From assembly GCF_001487145.1 (NCBI RefSeq), contig NZ_LN913015.1, positions 1 through 64,000 on the forward strand: DNA of 64,000 bases, written 5' to 3'. The stretch is from Anaerococcus rubeinfantis. Its GTDB lineage: Bacteria; Bacillota; Clostridia; Tissierellales; Peptoniphilaceae. The notes under the pieces are model-generated. The model had not been told where the DNA came from, did not search any database, and saw only the letters and a program-made list of their open reading frames with translations. Of the stretch, positions 43,381-52,265 are shown piece after piece; positions within the stretch are counted from its first letter, which is position 1, and each line of letters begins with the position of its first letter. Made by a program: the position numbers and the translations under genes.

Positions 43381-44377
43381 AGTCTTGATCACTGTATTGT
43401 TTTAGCTTTCCTAGGGCTTGGTTTTCTATTTGTCTTATTCTTTCTCTTGATAGGGAATAGATTGTTCCTATTTCTTCTAGGGTTTTTGGTTTTTCGTTAT
43501 CTAGACCGTATCTGTAGATTATTATTTGTTTTTCTCTATCTGATAATTGGTCTAGGGCTTTCATTAGGAAATCTTCCATATCTTTTTTTAGGATTTGATC
43601 GTCTACTGGGATTGAATCGTCTCCTACCATATCCATTAGCTCATCGCCTGTTGAATCTTCTGAATCTAAATTTATATTTAGACTTGTTGAATTTACTTGA
43701 TTTCTGTTTATCAAAAATAAATCGTCGGCTTGTTTTTTATCGATTCCTTCTTGTTTTAAAATCTTGTATAATTCTTCTTCGCTTGCTTCTGGATTTGCTT
43801 TTAATATTTGTTTTAATTTATTTAATTTTAAATATTTTCCAGCTGGTATTCTTATTGTATGGCCTTCTTTGTTGATTGCTTTTCTTATTGCCTTGTCAAT
43901 CCACTTGTAGGCGTAGGTTGTAAATTTGTATCCCAAAGTAAGGTCAAATTTTTCTGCAGCTCTTATCATTCCAAGCATGCCTGATTGAACTAAATCTTCA
44001 AGTTCAAGGTCGTTTCCATGTGAACGATAAAAATATGAAGCCCTGCTTCTTACTAGTCCTTGGTTTTTGTCTACTAAAGCTCCAAGGGCATTTTGGTTTC
44101 CCTCTTGAAACTGTTCTACAATTTGCTCGTTTGTTAAATCTGAAAGCCTAATTATATCGCTTCTTTGCCTTGCAACTAGGGAATTTTTTATTTTTTTCCT
44201 GTCTTCTTCATCTTCTTCCAGCTCTTCGTCTTCTAAAAACTGGTCGAATTCTTCTTTTTCGTCTTCTGTCAGCCCCTTGTAAATTTTTTGGGCTTCTTTT
44301 TCATCAATATCATCTTCATCGAAGAAATCTTTAAATTTTTCAAAGACTTCTTCGTCATTAAAATTTATTTTATCCAT
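43379..44377 (-). CDS. Sigma-70 family RNA polymerase sigma factor (RpoD-related)
   Basis: A 332-residue sigma factor. Residues 1-75 form a highly acidic extension. Region 2 follows with LEDLVQSGMLGMIRAAEKFD and YKFTTYAYKWIDKAIRKAI near residue 150, then region 3 (HTIRIPAGKY) and region 4 with YRYGLDNEKPKTLEEIGTIY and SRERIRQIE near the C-terminus. It resembles group 1/2 sigma factors but lacks the usual DPVRMYLKEIG block of region 1.2. It sits at the end of a gltX-cysS-rlmB-yacP cluster, where Bacillus and Clostridium carry sigH. It could be an alternative sigma factor (inference). Confidence 0.82.
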   Translation of the reverse strand: MDKINFNDEEVFEKFKDFFDEDDIDEKEAQKIYKGLTEDEKEEFDQFLEDEELEEDEEDRKKIKNSLVARQRSDIIRLSDLTNEQIVEQFQEGNQNALGALVDKNQGLVRSRASYFYRSHGNDLELEDLVQSGMLGMIRAAEKFDLTLGYKFTTYAYKWIDKAIRKAINKEGHTIRIPAGKYLKLNKLKQILKANPEASEEELYKILKQEGIDKKQADDLFLINRNQVNSTSLNINLDSEDSTGDELMDMVGDDSIPVDDQILKKDMEDFLMKALDQLSDREKQIIIYRYGLDNEKPKTLEEIGTIYSLSRERIRQIENQALGKLKQYSDQD

Positions 44378-44471
44378 ATAACCACCATAAATTTGGTCTA
44401 ACTAAATAGCCAAGTTCTTATAAAAATGATTTGAATTTTTATAAATTGAATTTATCTACCTTTACCATTAT

Positions 44472-44996
44472 TTATTTTTCCAAGTCTTTTTTTATATCAT
44501 CAAGTTTTTTTATTACATCTTCTGATAAGGGAAATTGCTTGAAATTATTTGAAAAATCTTTTTTTTGACTTCTCTTTATTTTTACCCTTTGATTTAAAAG
44601 ATCATTCCTAAGCTCAAGGGCCGTCATCCTGCTTGCCCCTCTTTCAAAAGCAAGTGATTGAACTTGCCCATCATCAGTTACAACTTTTACATTGTGACGA
44701 CGAGCATATTTGTTGGTCATTTTTTCAATGTAGGTGTCTGCCGTTTGAAATTTTTTGGTATAGACTATTTCTATGCCTAGTTTTTCAAATATATTTTCTT
44801 TTTCACCGTCTGAATTGTAGGCATCAAAAACTACGACAAGTTTTTCGTTTGAAAGAGATGCGTATTCTGCCATCTCGTCTATTAATTTTTCACGAGCAAG
44901 CTCTAGGGAATTTTCTTTTATATGATTTAATTCAGGCCAAGAATTTATTATGTTATAGCCATCAACATAGGTTATATTTTTTTTAGTTAAAGCCAT
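44472..44996 (-). CDS. NYN domain ribonuclease, YacP/Rae1 type
   Basis: A 174-residue PIN-like NYN nuclease. The acidic metal site includes YVDGYNIINSWPEL near residue 11, VVFDAYNSDG near residue 55, TADTYIEK near residue 86 and VTDDGQVQ near residue 104. In Bacillus subtilis the homolog Rae1 cleaves mRNA in the ribosomal A site. It overlaps the 3' end of rlmB by 14 bases, as in other Firmicutes. Confidence 0.9.
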   Translation of the reverse strand: MALTKKNITYVDGYNIINSWPELNHIKENSLELAREKLIDEMAEYASLSNEKLVVVFDAYNSDGEKENIFEKLGIEIVYTKKFQTADTYIEKMTNKYARRHNVKVVTDDGQVQSLAFERGASRMTALELRNDLLNQRVKIKRSQKKDFSNNFKQFPLSEDVIKKLDDIKKDLEK

Positions 44997-45696
44997 TTTG
45001 TCTTAGACTTTCATAGATTGCAATTGCACTTGCTACCGATGCGTTTAATGAATTTATTTTGCCAAGCATGGGTATTTTTATTAGTCCATCGCAATTTTCT
45101 CTTACAAGTCTTGAAAGTCCCTTTCCTTCATTGCCAACAACTAGGGCGATTTTTCCTGTAAGGTCTGTTTGGGTAATATCACCTTCTGCTTCTCCAGCTA
45201 GTCCATAAACCCAAAAATTTTCTTTTTTTATTTCTTTTATGGCCCTATTTATATTTTTAACCATGGCTATATCAATGTTGTTGATTGCTCCTGCACTTGT
45301 TTTGTAAACTGTTGAGTTTACTTTTGCAGATCTTCTTTCTGAAATAATTATTCCATCAAATCCAAAGGCCTCTGCACTTCTAATTATTGCACCAAGATTG
45401 TGGGGATCTTCTATTTGATCAAGGATCATTAGTCTTTTTTTATCTTTTAAATCATCAAGGTCCTTGTATTTGTAATCTTCTACTTCGATTTCAACACCTT
45501 GGTGGTTGCCAGAAATTTTTGAAAAATAATCCTTATCTTCATAAAATATTGGCACATTTTTATCTTCTAATTTATTTATAATTTTATCAATCAGCCTGTG
45601 ATTTTTACCCTTATTGTCTAAAATATGAGCTTTTTTTATATTTTCGCCTGCATCAATGGTTTCAAGTACAGATTTTCTTCCATATATACTTGCCAT
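44983..45696 (-). CDS. rlmB: 23S rRNA 2'-O-methyltransferase, RlmB/TrmH family
   Basis: A 237-residue SPOUT methyltransferase that methylates a ribose in 23S rRNA (G2251 in the Escherichia coli enzyme). The N-terminal substrate domain begins SIYGRKSVLETI. The knot motifs are LDQIEDPHNLGAIIRSAEAF near residue 92, VVGNEGKGLSR near residue 191 and IPMLGKINSLNASVASAIA near residue 211. It overlaps cysS by one base and yacP by 14 bases. The mini-ribonuclease III gene (mrnC), often present between cysS and rlmB, is absent here. Confidence 0.93.
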   Translation of the reverse strand: MASIYGRKSVLETIDAGENIKKAHILDNKGKNHRLIDKIINKLEDKNVPIFYEDKDYFSKISGNHQGVEIEVEDYKYKDLDDLKDKKRLMILDQIEDPHNLGAIIRSAEAFGFDGIIISERRSAKVNSTVYKTSAGAINNIDIAMVKNINRAIKEIKKENFWVYGLAGEAEGDITQTDLTGKIALVVGNEGKGLSRLVRENCDGLIKIPMLGKINSLNASVASAIAIYESLRQNGFN

Positions 45697-47114
45697 TATT
45701 TAAGCTCCCACTTGGTTCCTTCTCTTGTATCTTTGATTAAAATTCCCATTTCAGAAAGTTTATCACGTATCTCATCAGCTTTAGAAAAATCTTTTGCTTT
45801 TTTTGCTTCTTTTCTTTCTTCAATTAGTTTATTTATTAAATCTTCATCAATAGAATCGTCTGTTTTTTTCCTATTTTCTATACCAAGCACATCTTCAAGT
45901 TTTATAAATAAATCCCTAGTTTTTTCTACAAATTCTTTTGAAGAATTTTCATCTAGTTTGGTATTAGCAAATTTTGAAATTTCAAATAAAACTGTAAGGG
46001 CATCTGCAGTGTTTAGGTCATCATCCATGACTTTTCTAAAATTATTTTCAAAATTATCAAGCTCTTTTACTAGGTCTTTTTCTTCGTCTTTTAAATTTCC
46101 ACTTGTTTTTTCTAAAAGATCATCCATCCTAAATTTGGCATTGTTTAATCTTTCTAGGGAATTTTTGGCTTGTTCTATTATTTCTCTTGTGAAGTTTATT
46201 GGAAGTCTATAACCTGCAGACAAAAGCCAAAATCTCACAACCATAAGATCGTATTCTTTTTTGATATCGTGAAGGGTAAAGAAATTTCCCAAAGACTTGC
46301 TCATTTTGGTTCCATCAACTTGGATCATGCCGTTGTGCATCCAATAATTTGCAAATTTTTTGCCTGATCTTGTTTCTGATTGGGCTATTTCATTTTCGTG
46401 GTGAGGAAATTGTAAATCTTCTCCACCAGCATGAAGGTCGATTGTCTCTCCCAATAATTTTTTGCTCATGGTTGAACATTCTATATGCCAGCCCGGTCTA
46501 CCCTTGCCCCAAGGAGAATCCCAAGAGATTTCTCCTTCTTTTTTTGTAGCTTTCCAAAGGGTGAAATCCATAGGATTTCTTTTTTTGCCCTTGTCCTTAT
46601 CATCTAATCTGTTTGATGCGCCTTCTCTTAAATCTTCAATATTTTTTCCTGAAAGATGGCCATAATCTTTTGCTTTTGAAATATCAAAATAAACATCTCC
46701 ATCAGATTCGTAAGCTGCATCCTTATCCACCAATTCTTTTACAAATTCTATAATATCATCCATAGTTTCTGTAGCTTTTGGGTGGATGGTGTGCTTCTCA
46801 TCAAGATTTAAATCTTTTGCATCTTCCATATAAGCTTCTATATACTTATCTGTAACTTCCTTAGTTGATATCTTATCTTTAATGGCCTTATTTATAATTT
46901 TATCGTCAACATCTGTAAAATTTACAACATATTTTACGTCGTTGCCAAGATATCTTAAATATCTTCTCATTGTATCAAAAATTACCAAAGGACGGGCATT
47001 TCCTATGTGCATATAATCATAAACTGTTGGGCCACATACATACATTCTTACCTTGTTTTCATCAATTGTTTTGAACTCTTCTTTTTGTCTTGTGAATGTA
47101 TTATATATTTTCAT
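45696..47114 (-). CDS. cysS: Cysteinyl-tRNA synthetase
   Basis: A 472-residue class I synthetase that charges tRNA-Cys. The HIGH-type motif is in CGPTVYDYMHIGNARP near residue 27, and Cys27 is one zinc ligand. WHIECSTMSKKLLG supplies another zinc ligand, and KMSKSLGN near residue 269 is the KMSKS loop. A C-terminal DALR/tRNA-binding region completes the protein. It lies one base after gltX and overlaps rlmB. Confidence 0.97.
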   Translation of the reverse strand: MKIYNTFTRQKEEFKTIDENKVRMYVCGPTVYDYMHIGNARPLVIFDTMRRYLRYLGNDVKYVVNFTDVDDKIINKAIKDKISTKEVTDKYIEAYMEDAKDLNLDEKHTIHPKATETMDDIIEFVKELVDKDAAYESDGDVYFDISKAKDYGHLSGKNIEDLREGASNRLDDKDKGKKRNPMDFTLWKATKKEGEISWDSPWGKGRPGWHIECSTMSKKLLGETIDLHAGGEDLQFPHHENEIAQSETRSGKKFANYWMHNGMIQVDGTKMSKSLGNFFTLHDIKKEYDLMVVRFWLLSAGYRLPINFTREIIEQAKNSLERLNNAKFRMDDLLEKTSGNLKDEEKDLVKELDNFENNFRKVMDDDLNTADALTVLFEISKFANTKLDENSSKEFVEKTRDLFIKLEDVLGIENRKKTDDSIDEDLINKLIEERKEAKKAKDFSKADEIRDKLSEMGILIKDTREGTKWELK

Positions 47115-47115
47115 A

Positions 47116-48597
47116 TTAAAAATTTTCCTTAACGTAATTTAATCTGTCGATCATTTTTTCCTTGCCCATAATTACAAAGGCATTTACAAGTTCTGGTCCG
47201 TGAACATTTCCTGTAAGTCCTGCCCTAACTGGGAACCATAAATTCTTTCCTTTTATTCCTGTTTCTTTTTGGATAGATTTCATTATGGTTTTTGCAAAAT
47301 CAAGACTAACTTCATCAACTTCTTCAAGTTTTCCAATAAAGGCATCAAACAAAGTTTTAGCATCATCAGTTTTCATAGCTTCAACTGCTTCATCGGTCCA
47401 TTTCATATCTTTATCATCTACATAATAAACATAAGCTTCGTCTTTAATATCTGTGAATTTATCAATTGCTGATTGCCAAGTAGCTGCAAGAAGATTTAAT
47501 TTTTCTTCTGGATAATCTTCGCCGAAAAATCCTGCTTCAATACAATATGGTTTTATGGCAGCTGCCAAATCTTCAACGCTCATTTCTCTTACATAATGAC
47601 CGTTAACCCAATCAAGTTTTCTTACATCAAAAACTGCTCCGGTTTTATTTACCCTATCAAAAGTAAATTGGTCAGCAAGTTCTTTCATTGTAAAAATTTC
47701 TTCCTCACTATCAGGTGACCATCCCAAAAGAGCCAAATAATTTATAAGTCCTTCTGGCAAATATCCTCTTTCGATGAAATCTTCAACCATTCCATCTCCA
47801 TTTCTCTTAGAATATTTTTTGTGATCTTTATTTAAAACTGTAGGAAGGTGGATATATTCTGGAGCTTCCCATCCAAAAGCTTGGTATAAAAATACGTGTT
47901 TTGGAGTAGAAGAAATCCATTCGTCCCCTCTTACAACGTGGGTGATTCCCATTTCGTGATCGTCAACAATAACTGCAAAATGATAAGTTGGATATCCATC
48001 TTCTTTTATCAAAACTTGGTCATCCATATCATTTGTATTAAAGGTAATTTTTCCCTTAATCCTATCTTCAAAAGAAATATCGGTATCTTTTGGAAGTTTT
48101 AATCTTACAGTATATTTTTCACCATTGGCAATTTTTTCTTTTGCCTCTTCCAAAGTAAGTGAACGACAAAGTCCATCATATTTTGGTGTAAGACCATCAG
48201 CTTTTTGTCTTGCTCTTAAATTATCAAGTCTTTCTTTTGAGCAGAAGCAATAATAAGCCTTGCCTTCTTCGATTAATTTTTCAATATATTTATCATAAAT
48301 TCCAGCCTTAACCCTATCAGATTGGATATAAGGACCGCAGTCTCCTTTTTCAGTAAACTCACCATTTTCATCAAGCATAACGCCTTCGTCAATTTCAATT
48401 CCTGACCATTTTAAAGTCTTCAATAAATTTTCCAAGGCTCCTTCAACAAATCTAGTTCTGTCTGTATCTTCAATTCTTAAAAGCATTTTTCCACCAGTAT
48501 GTCTTGCATAAAGGTAATTAAAAAGTGCTGTTCTAAGTCCACCGATGTGGAGGTAACCTGTTGGTGATGGTGCAAATCTAACTCTTGTTTCTGTCAT
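47116..48597 (-). CDS. gltX: Glutamyl-tRNA synthetase
   Basis: A 493-residue class I synthetase. The HIGH motif is PSPTGYLHIGGLRTALFNYL at residues 10-29. A zinc-type cysteine cluster lies at YYCFCSKERL near residue 114, and the KMSKS-equivalent loop is KYSKRNGD near residue 260. A C-terminal anticodon-binding domain completes it. In Firmicutes it may also charge tRNA-Gln for amidotransferase correction. It is the first gene of the translation operon that continues through cysS, rlmB and yacP, driven by a clear promoter 150 bp upstream. Confidence 0.97.
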   Translation of the reverse strand: MTETRVRFAPSPTGYLHIGGLRTALFNYLYARHTGGKMLLRIEDTDRTRFVEGALENLLKTLKWSGIEIDEGVMLDENGEFTEKGDCGPYIQSDRVKAGIYDKYIEKLIEEGKAYYCFCSKERLDNLRARQKADGLTPKYDGLCRSLTLEEAKEKIANGEKYTVRLKLPKDTDISFEDRIKGKITFNTNDMDDQVLIKEDGYPTYHFAVIVDDHEMGITHVVRGDEWISSTPKHVFLYQAFGWEAPEYIHLPTVLNKDHKKYSKRNGDGMVEDFIERGYLPEGLINYLALLGWSPDSEEEIFTMKELADQFTFDRVNKTGAVFDVRKLDWVNGHYVREMSVEDLAAAIKPYCIEAGFFGEDYPEEKLNLLAATWQSAIDKFTDIKDEAYVYYVDDKDMKWTDEAVEAMKTDDAKTLFDAFIGKLEEVDEVSLDFAKTIMKSIQKETGIKGKNLWFPVRAGLTGNVHGPELVNAFVIMGKEKMIDRLNYVKENF

Positions 48598-48707
48598 AAG
48601 TCCTCCTTAAAAATATTACTTTCATTATATAATATCTTGACTAATTTATAAACTCATATTTTTTCAAATTTTTTCCGTAACTTTATCTAAAAATAACGAA
48701 AAGGAAA

Positions 48708-48728
48708 GGGAGTGCAAAACTCACTCCC
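48708..48728 (-). promoter_or_regulatory. Stable hairpin in the gltX leader
   Basis: Stem GGGAGTG (48708-48714) / CACTCCC (48722-48728), loop of seven, between the gltX promoter and start codon. The T-run after it on the minus strand is interrupted. No T-box sequence (GGTGGTACCGCG-like) is seen, so its role as attenuator or mRNA stabiliser is open. Confidence 0.5.
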
Positions 48729-48745
48729 TCCCAAATACTGCTTTT

Positions 48746-48774
48746 ATTCTAGCATAAAAAATAAATTTTTTCAA
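48746..48774 (-). promoter_or_regulatory. Promoter of the gltX-cysS-rlmB-yacP operon
   Basis: Minus strand: TTGAAA (48769-48774), 17-bp spacer, -10 TAGAAT (48746-48751) preceded by TGC, an extended -10. Confidence 0.7.
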
Positions 48775-48857
48775 GATTTATTATCAATTACAAAGATTTA
48801 TATTTTAAAATTATATTTTTGAATTTTATTTCAAATTTTTTTCCTGTAATATATTTA

Positions 48858-48866
48858 TGTTATAAT
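48858..48866 (+). promoter_or_regulatory. Extended -10 promoter of the small ABC system
   Basis: TGTTATAAT, an extended -10 with no clear -35, 49 bp before the permease start codon. An identical extended -10 precedes the HAD gene at 62249. Confidence 0.5.
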
Positions 48867-48914
48867 ACGAGAAAGTGTTTCTAATTATTCAAATAAAATT
48901 ATAAGGAAAATATT

Positions 48915-49595
48915 ATGTTAAAATCGCTAATAAAATTCAACTTCAAAATAATTTTTAAAGACAAAATTTCTATATTTTGGTCAATAATTCTTCCCTTAGT
49001 TTTTTTGCTTATTAATTCTCACAAAAAAATTGATATCAATGAAGCTTTAATCTATTGTGCCTATATAATAGTAACCTCCTATATTTATGGAGTAGGATTA
49101 AGGGCCCTAAGACAAAGAGAAAGTGGTATGTGTAAATTTATTTTCGGCCTAAATTATCAAAAAACAAAATATTTTGAAGCTCTGCTCATATCCCAAATAA
49201 TTTATGCAAGTCTTTGCAGCCTAATATTTTGCATCGGTGCAAGCTTTGTTCTTAAAATAAGTTTTTTAAAACTTTTTTCCTACGATATGGTATTAGTTTT
49301 TCTTTTGATAAATATAGGATTTTTATCTTATAACCTAACCCTTTTAAAAGATGTCCACGTAAATTCTATATCAACCATAACTGATATTTGCGTATTTGTC
49401 GGAGTTTTTCTTTTAAATTCTCCTTCAAAAATCAATCTTATAAATCCTTTTTATCAAATATTTTTATTGATAAATGCCCTAATAGATAAAAATTTTTCCT
49501 ATATTGGGACTTATATTTTAATATTTCTCCTAACTAGTGTTTTATCCATATATTCAATAAAAAATTTCAGTCCATTTTCAAAGGAGCGTAGATGA
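48915..49595 (+). CDS. Putative ABC transporter membrane subunit
   Basis: A 226-residue protein with six predicted membrane helices and no recognisable domain beyond an ABC-2-like topology. It is assigned as a permease mainly because the next gene, overlapping by four bases, encodes an ABC ATPase. The N-terminus (LKSLIKFNFKIIFKDKISIFW) is typical of ABC-2 proteins. The substrate is unknown; small two-gene ABC systems of this kind often give immunity to bacteriocins (inference only). Confidence 0.65.
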   Translation: MLKSLIKFNFKIIFKDKISIFWSIILPLVFLLINSHKKIDINEALIYCAYIIVTSYIYGVGLRALRQRESGMCKFIFGLNYQKTKYFEALLISQIIYASLCSLIFCIGASFVLKISFLKLFSYDMVLVFLLINIGFLSYNLTLLKDVHVNSISTITDICVFVGVFLLNSPSKINLINPFYQIFLLINALIDKNFSYIGTYILIFLLTSVLSIYSIKNFSPFSKERR

Positions 49596-50170
49596 TGTTT
49601 AGTGTTTTTAATATAGAAACTTTGATTTTTAAAATAAATAGAATAGATTTTTCAGATAAAATAAATTATATTTGTGACAAAAATGGTTCAGGAAAGACTC
49701 TTTTTTTGGATAGCCTTTATTTTGATAATAGGGTTAAAATAGAACCCCATATAGACAAAAAAGACATAATCTATCTAAGCCAACACTTTTCTTTTTATGA
49801 AAGAATAAAGGTGAGAGATTTTATAGAATTTTTTGACCAAATAAATAATGAAAATCTTCTAGAAAAAATAAGAAAAAATTCTTACATAAATAATTTTATT
49901 AATGAAAATTTCGATAAAACCCTCTACCACCTATCAGGTGGAGAATTTAAATTTTTATATTTGATTTTACTTTTATTTACTGATAAAAAATTATACCTAT
50001 TAGATGAACCCTTTAACGAACTTGATAAAGAAAAAGCAAAATACATAGCAAATTTAATCAAAGATTTAAACAAAAAGGGCAAAAAAATAATAATAACCAA
50101 TCACTATGATTTGGGATTATTTGAAGAAAAAGATATAAAAAAAATAAGGCTATTAGACCATACAGTCTAA
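49592..50170 (+). CDS. Short ABC transporter ATP-binding protein
   Basis: A 192-residue minimal ATPase. Walker A is CDKNGSGKT near residue 28, the signature is LSGGEFKFLY near residue 115, Walker B is LYLLDEPFNELD near residue 132, and the switch histidine is in TNHYD. It is shorter than usual ATPases (about 220-240), with a reduced Q-loop region, but all catalytic motifs are kept. Two ATG codons in tandem (49592, 49595) are possible starts. The last codons and stop lie inside the 31-bp target duplication of the adjacent MITE, and the reading frame is undamaged. Confidence 0.82.
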   Translation: MMFSVFNIETLIFKINRIDFSDKINYICDKNGSGKTLFLDSLYFDNRVKIEPHIDKKDIIYLSQHFSFYERIKVRDFIEFFDQINNENLLEKIRKNSYINNFINENFDKTLYHLSGGEFKFLYLILLLFTDKKLYLLDEPFNELDKEKAKYIANLIKDLNKKGKKIIITNHYDLGLFEEKDIKKIRLLDHTV

Positions 50171-50177
50171 ATAGCCC
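50147..50177 (+). terminator. Terminator / left copy of a 31-bp target duplication
   Basis: An imperfect palindrome in which GGCTATTAGAC pairs with GTCTAAATAGCC (one bulge). It ends the ABC ATPase gene. The same 31 bp recur at 50349-50379, flanking the MITE. Originally it was probably one bidirectional terminator between convergent genes. Confidence 0.65.
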
Positions 50178-50348
50178 CAGTCTGTTGACAAACTAAAAAT
50201 TTTCCCATTTCGAGCGAACGTAGTGAGTCGAGAAATCTCATGAGATCTCTCCGTGCGTTCGTTTCACTCACTTAGTCGAGATGGTACGTAGCTTAATTTT
50301 TATTTTAAAATAAATTATTATATACATTCATACTTTGTCTACGCTCTG
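50178..50348. mobile_element. 171-bp MITE with 31-bp target duplication
   Basis: A non-coding element bounded by imperfect 15-bp inverted repeats: CAGTCTGTTGACAAA on the left, and CAGAGCGTAGACAAA on the right read on the minus strand. The flanks are identical 31-bp direct repeats (50147-50177 and 50349-50379). Its core is two palindromic units back to back (50204-50240 and 50240-50284). A longer relative sits at 58296-58592. The ends and long duplication recall insertion sequences such as the IS1202 group, but no transposase is in the window. Confidence 0.75.
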
Positions 50349-50368
50349 AGGCTATTAGACCATACAGT

Positions 50369-51250
50369 CTAAATAGCCCTGCCCATATTTTTTGAATCTA
50401 GGATTTTTTCATCTAGATTTTCTAGAGCATCTTCTAATTTTTTTATCATTTTTTCTTTGTTTCTCATGTGAGATGTTACTTTTACTAAGTTTACTATGTG
50501 ACCTGATGAGTAGAGGACGTCTCCTGGGACTTCTAGATTTTTTAATAATTCTATTTGCTCTTCTAGGTTTTCTCTGTTACTTGTTTCTTTAAAATTTCCT
50601 TCTTCTCTCATTTTATATAATTTTGATCCTCTTTGGACGTCTGTGCTCATTATAAAAATTCCTATTGGTGGATAGAGGTTTAAAAATTTTGCTGTTTCTC
50701 TTGCGTTTTCTTTTGAATTTCCATTTCCTGCAACTCCTTGCATTACTATGGCGTTGTAGGTCATATTGGCATATTTCATTTTTTCTATCCCATCTTTATA
50801 GTCGTCAAGGTCCGCTCCCTTATCTAGCCATTCTAGAACTTTTTGATTTCCTGTTTCTACTCCAAACCAAAGTTCGTTGTAGCCTTTTTCTCTTAAGAGT
50901 TTCAAATCTTCTTTCGTTTTATTTTTTAAATTATAAAAACTTGCGTAGGATGTTATGGTTTTTACTTCTGGGATATATTTGTGGATTAAATCGGCAATTT
51001 CTACTAATTTTTCTGTTGATAGTACAAAGGGATCTCCGTTTAATAAATAAATTCTTTCAATTGGCCTCGGATAGGTCATGGAAATTTCCAAGATATCACT
51101 TTCTACATCTTTTAAAGGAGAAATCCCAAAATTTGTCATATGATACATGGTACAAAAGGCACACTTGTTGTGGGAACAGCCGTAAGTTACTTCCAAAAGT
51201 GGTGTGTAGGCTTCAAGTGGTGGTCTATAAACTTGTCCTGTGTAATGCAT
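50369..51250 (-). CDS. Radical SAM protein (Cys-x4-Cys-x2-Cys group)
   Basis: A 293-residue radical SAM enzyme. The cluster motif is CSHNKCAFC near residue 25, with four residues between the first two cysteines instead of the usual three. This spacing, and TYGCSHNKCAFCTMY, mark a family of uncharacterised radical SAM proteins widespread in anaerobes. The SAM-binding GDP motif is YLLNGDPFVLS, and WFGVETGNQKVLEW lies in the barrel. The reaction is unknown. The gene follows the threonine aldolase gene after 4 bp, and its last codons lie in the right copy of the MITE target duplication. Confidence 0.85.
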   Translation of the reverse strand: MHYTGQVYRPPLEAYTPLLEVTYGCSHNKCAFCTMYHMTNFGISPLKDVESDILEISMTYPRPIERIYLLNGDPFVLSTEKLVEIADLIHKYIPEVKTITSYASFYNLKNKTKEDLKLLREKGYNELWFGVETGNQKVLEWLDKGADLDDYKDGIEKMKYANMTYNAIVMQGVAGNGNSKENARETAKFLNLYPPIGIFIMSTDVQRGSKLYKMREEGNFKETSNRENLEEQIELLKNLEVPGDVLYSSGHIVNLVKVTSHMRNKEKMIKKLEDALENLDEKILDSKNMGRAI

Positions 51251-51254
51251 AATA

Positions 51255-52265
51255 CTAAATCCTTTCTAAAAATTCTTCGATTTCTTCTTCTTTGCTCTTG
51301 TAGGTTGTTACAAATCTTGCAACAAATTTATCTTCTCTTTTTTCTCCCACTTCAAAATAAGCAAATTCTTCCCATTTTTTTATATCTTTATCTGAAATTT
51401 CTACAAAAACTTGGTTTGATTCAAATTCATAGGCAAGTTTATAGGCTTTTTCTTCAAAGCCTTTTGCCAATTTTTCTGCCATTTTGTAGGCTTTTTTTGC
51501 TCCTTTTATATACAAATCATCTTGGAAGAGTCTTTCAAACATGATTCCTGTGATAAATCCTTTGGCAAGCATGGCTCCTTTTTGTTTTTGTAAATTTCTA
51601 AAATTTTTCTTCAAATCATCATTTACAATTACAAGGGCTTCCCCAAACATAAGTCCGTTTTTTGTTCCTCCGAAATAAAATATATCGCAAAGTTTGGTCA
51701 AATCTTTAAATTTTAAATCTGATTTTTCATTTGCCATGGCGTGTGCTAGTCTTGCCCCGTCCATAAATAAATATAAGTCGTGTTTTTTACAAAAATCGTA
51801 AAGCTCTTCCAAATCTTTTTTACTATAAAGTGTTCCAACTTCTGTTGTGTTTGATATATAAATTTTTCTTGGAACTGTGTGGTGTTCGTTGGTAAAAGAT
51901 TTATATTTTTCTTCCAATAATTTTTTTGTGATCTTTCCGTCCTTTGTTGGAATTGTTTCAATTTTTATTCCACAAGCCTCGATCGCTCCTGCTTCTTGGT
52001 CTTCAATATGTCCACTTGTTGCAGAAATTATTGATTCTTGTGGCAACATTCCCACACTTGCCCCAAGAATATTTGCTCCTGTTCCCCCGTGGATAAAATA
52101 TATATCAACATTTTCATCTTCTAATTTTTCTTTAATCAATTTTTCAGCATTTTTGCTGTGATCATCAACCCCATATCCTGGATTTATTTGGTCAAGATTT
52201 TCTTTTATAGCATCTAAAATTTCTGGATAACAAATATCTGAATAGTCATTTCTAAAATTAATCAT
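51255..52265 (-). CDS. Low-specificity L-threonine aldolase-like PLP enzyme
   Basis: A 336-residue fold type I PLP enzyme of the threonine aldolase / beta-eliminating lyase family, cleaving threonine to glycine and acetaldehyde. The PLP lysine is in FGGTKNGLMFGEA near residue 202. FMDGARLAHAMAN near residue 169 holds the PLP-binding aspartate, and HGGTGANILG near residue 59 contacts phosphate. It is the first gene of a two-gene unit with the radical SAM protein, which may act on a related amino acid or be unrelated. Confidence 0.88.
   Translation of the reverse strand: MINFRNDYSDICYPEILDAIKENLDQINPGYGVDDHSKNAEKLIKEKLEDENVDIYFIHGGTGANILGASVGMLPQESIISATSGHIEDQEAGAIEACGIKIETIPTKDGKITKKLLEEKYKSFTNEHHTVPRKIYISNTTEVGTLYSKKDLEELYDFCKKHDLYLFMDGARLAHAMANEKSDLKFKDLTKLCDIFYFGGTKNGLMFGEALVIVNDDLKKNFRNLQKQKGAMLAKGFITGIMFERLFQDDLYIKGAKKAYKMAEKLAKGFEEKAYKLAYEFESNQVFVEISDKDIKKWEEFAYFEVGEKREDKFVARFVTTYKSKEEEIEEFLERI

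Noticed and set aside
48708-48728. T-box riboswitch before gltX
   Set aside because: A hairpin is present but no GGTGGTACCGCG-like T-box sequence or specifier stem could be found.
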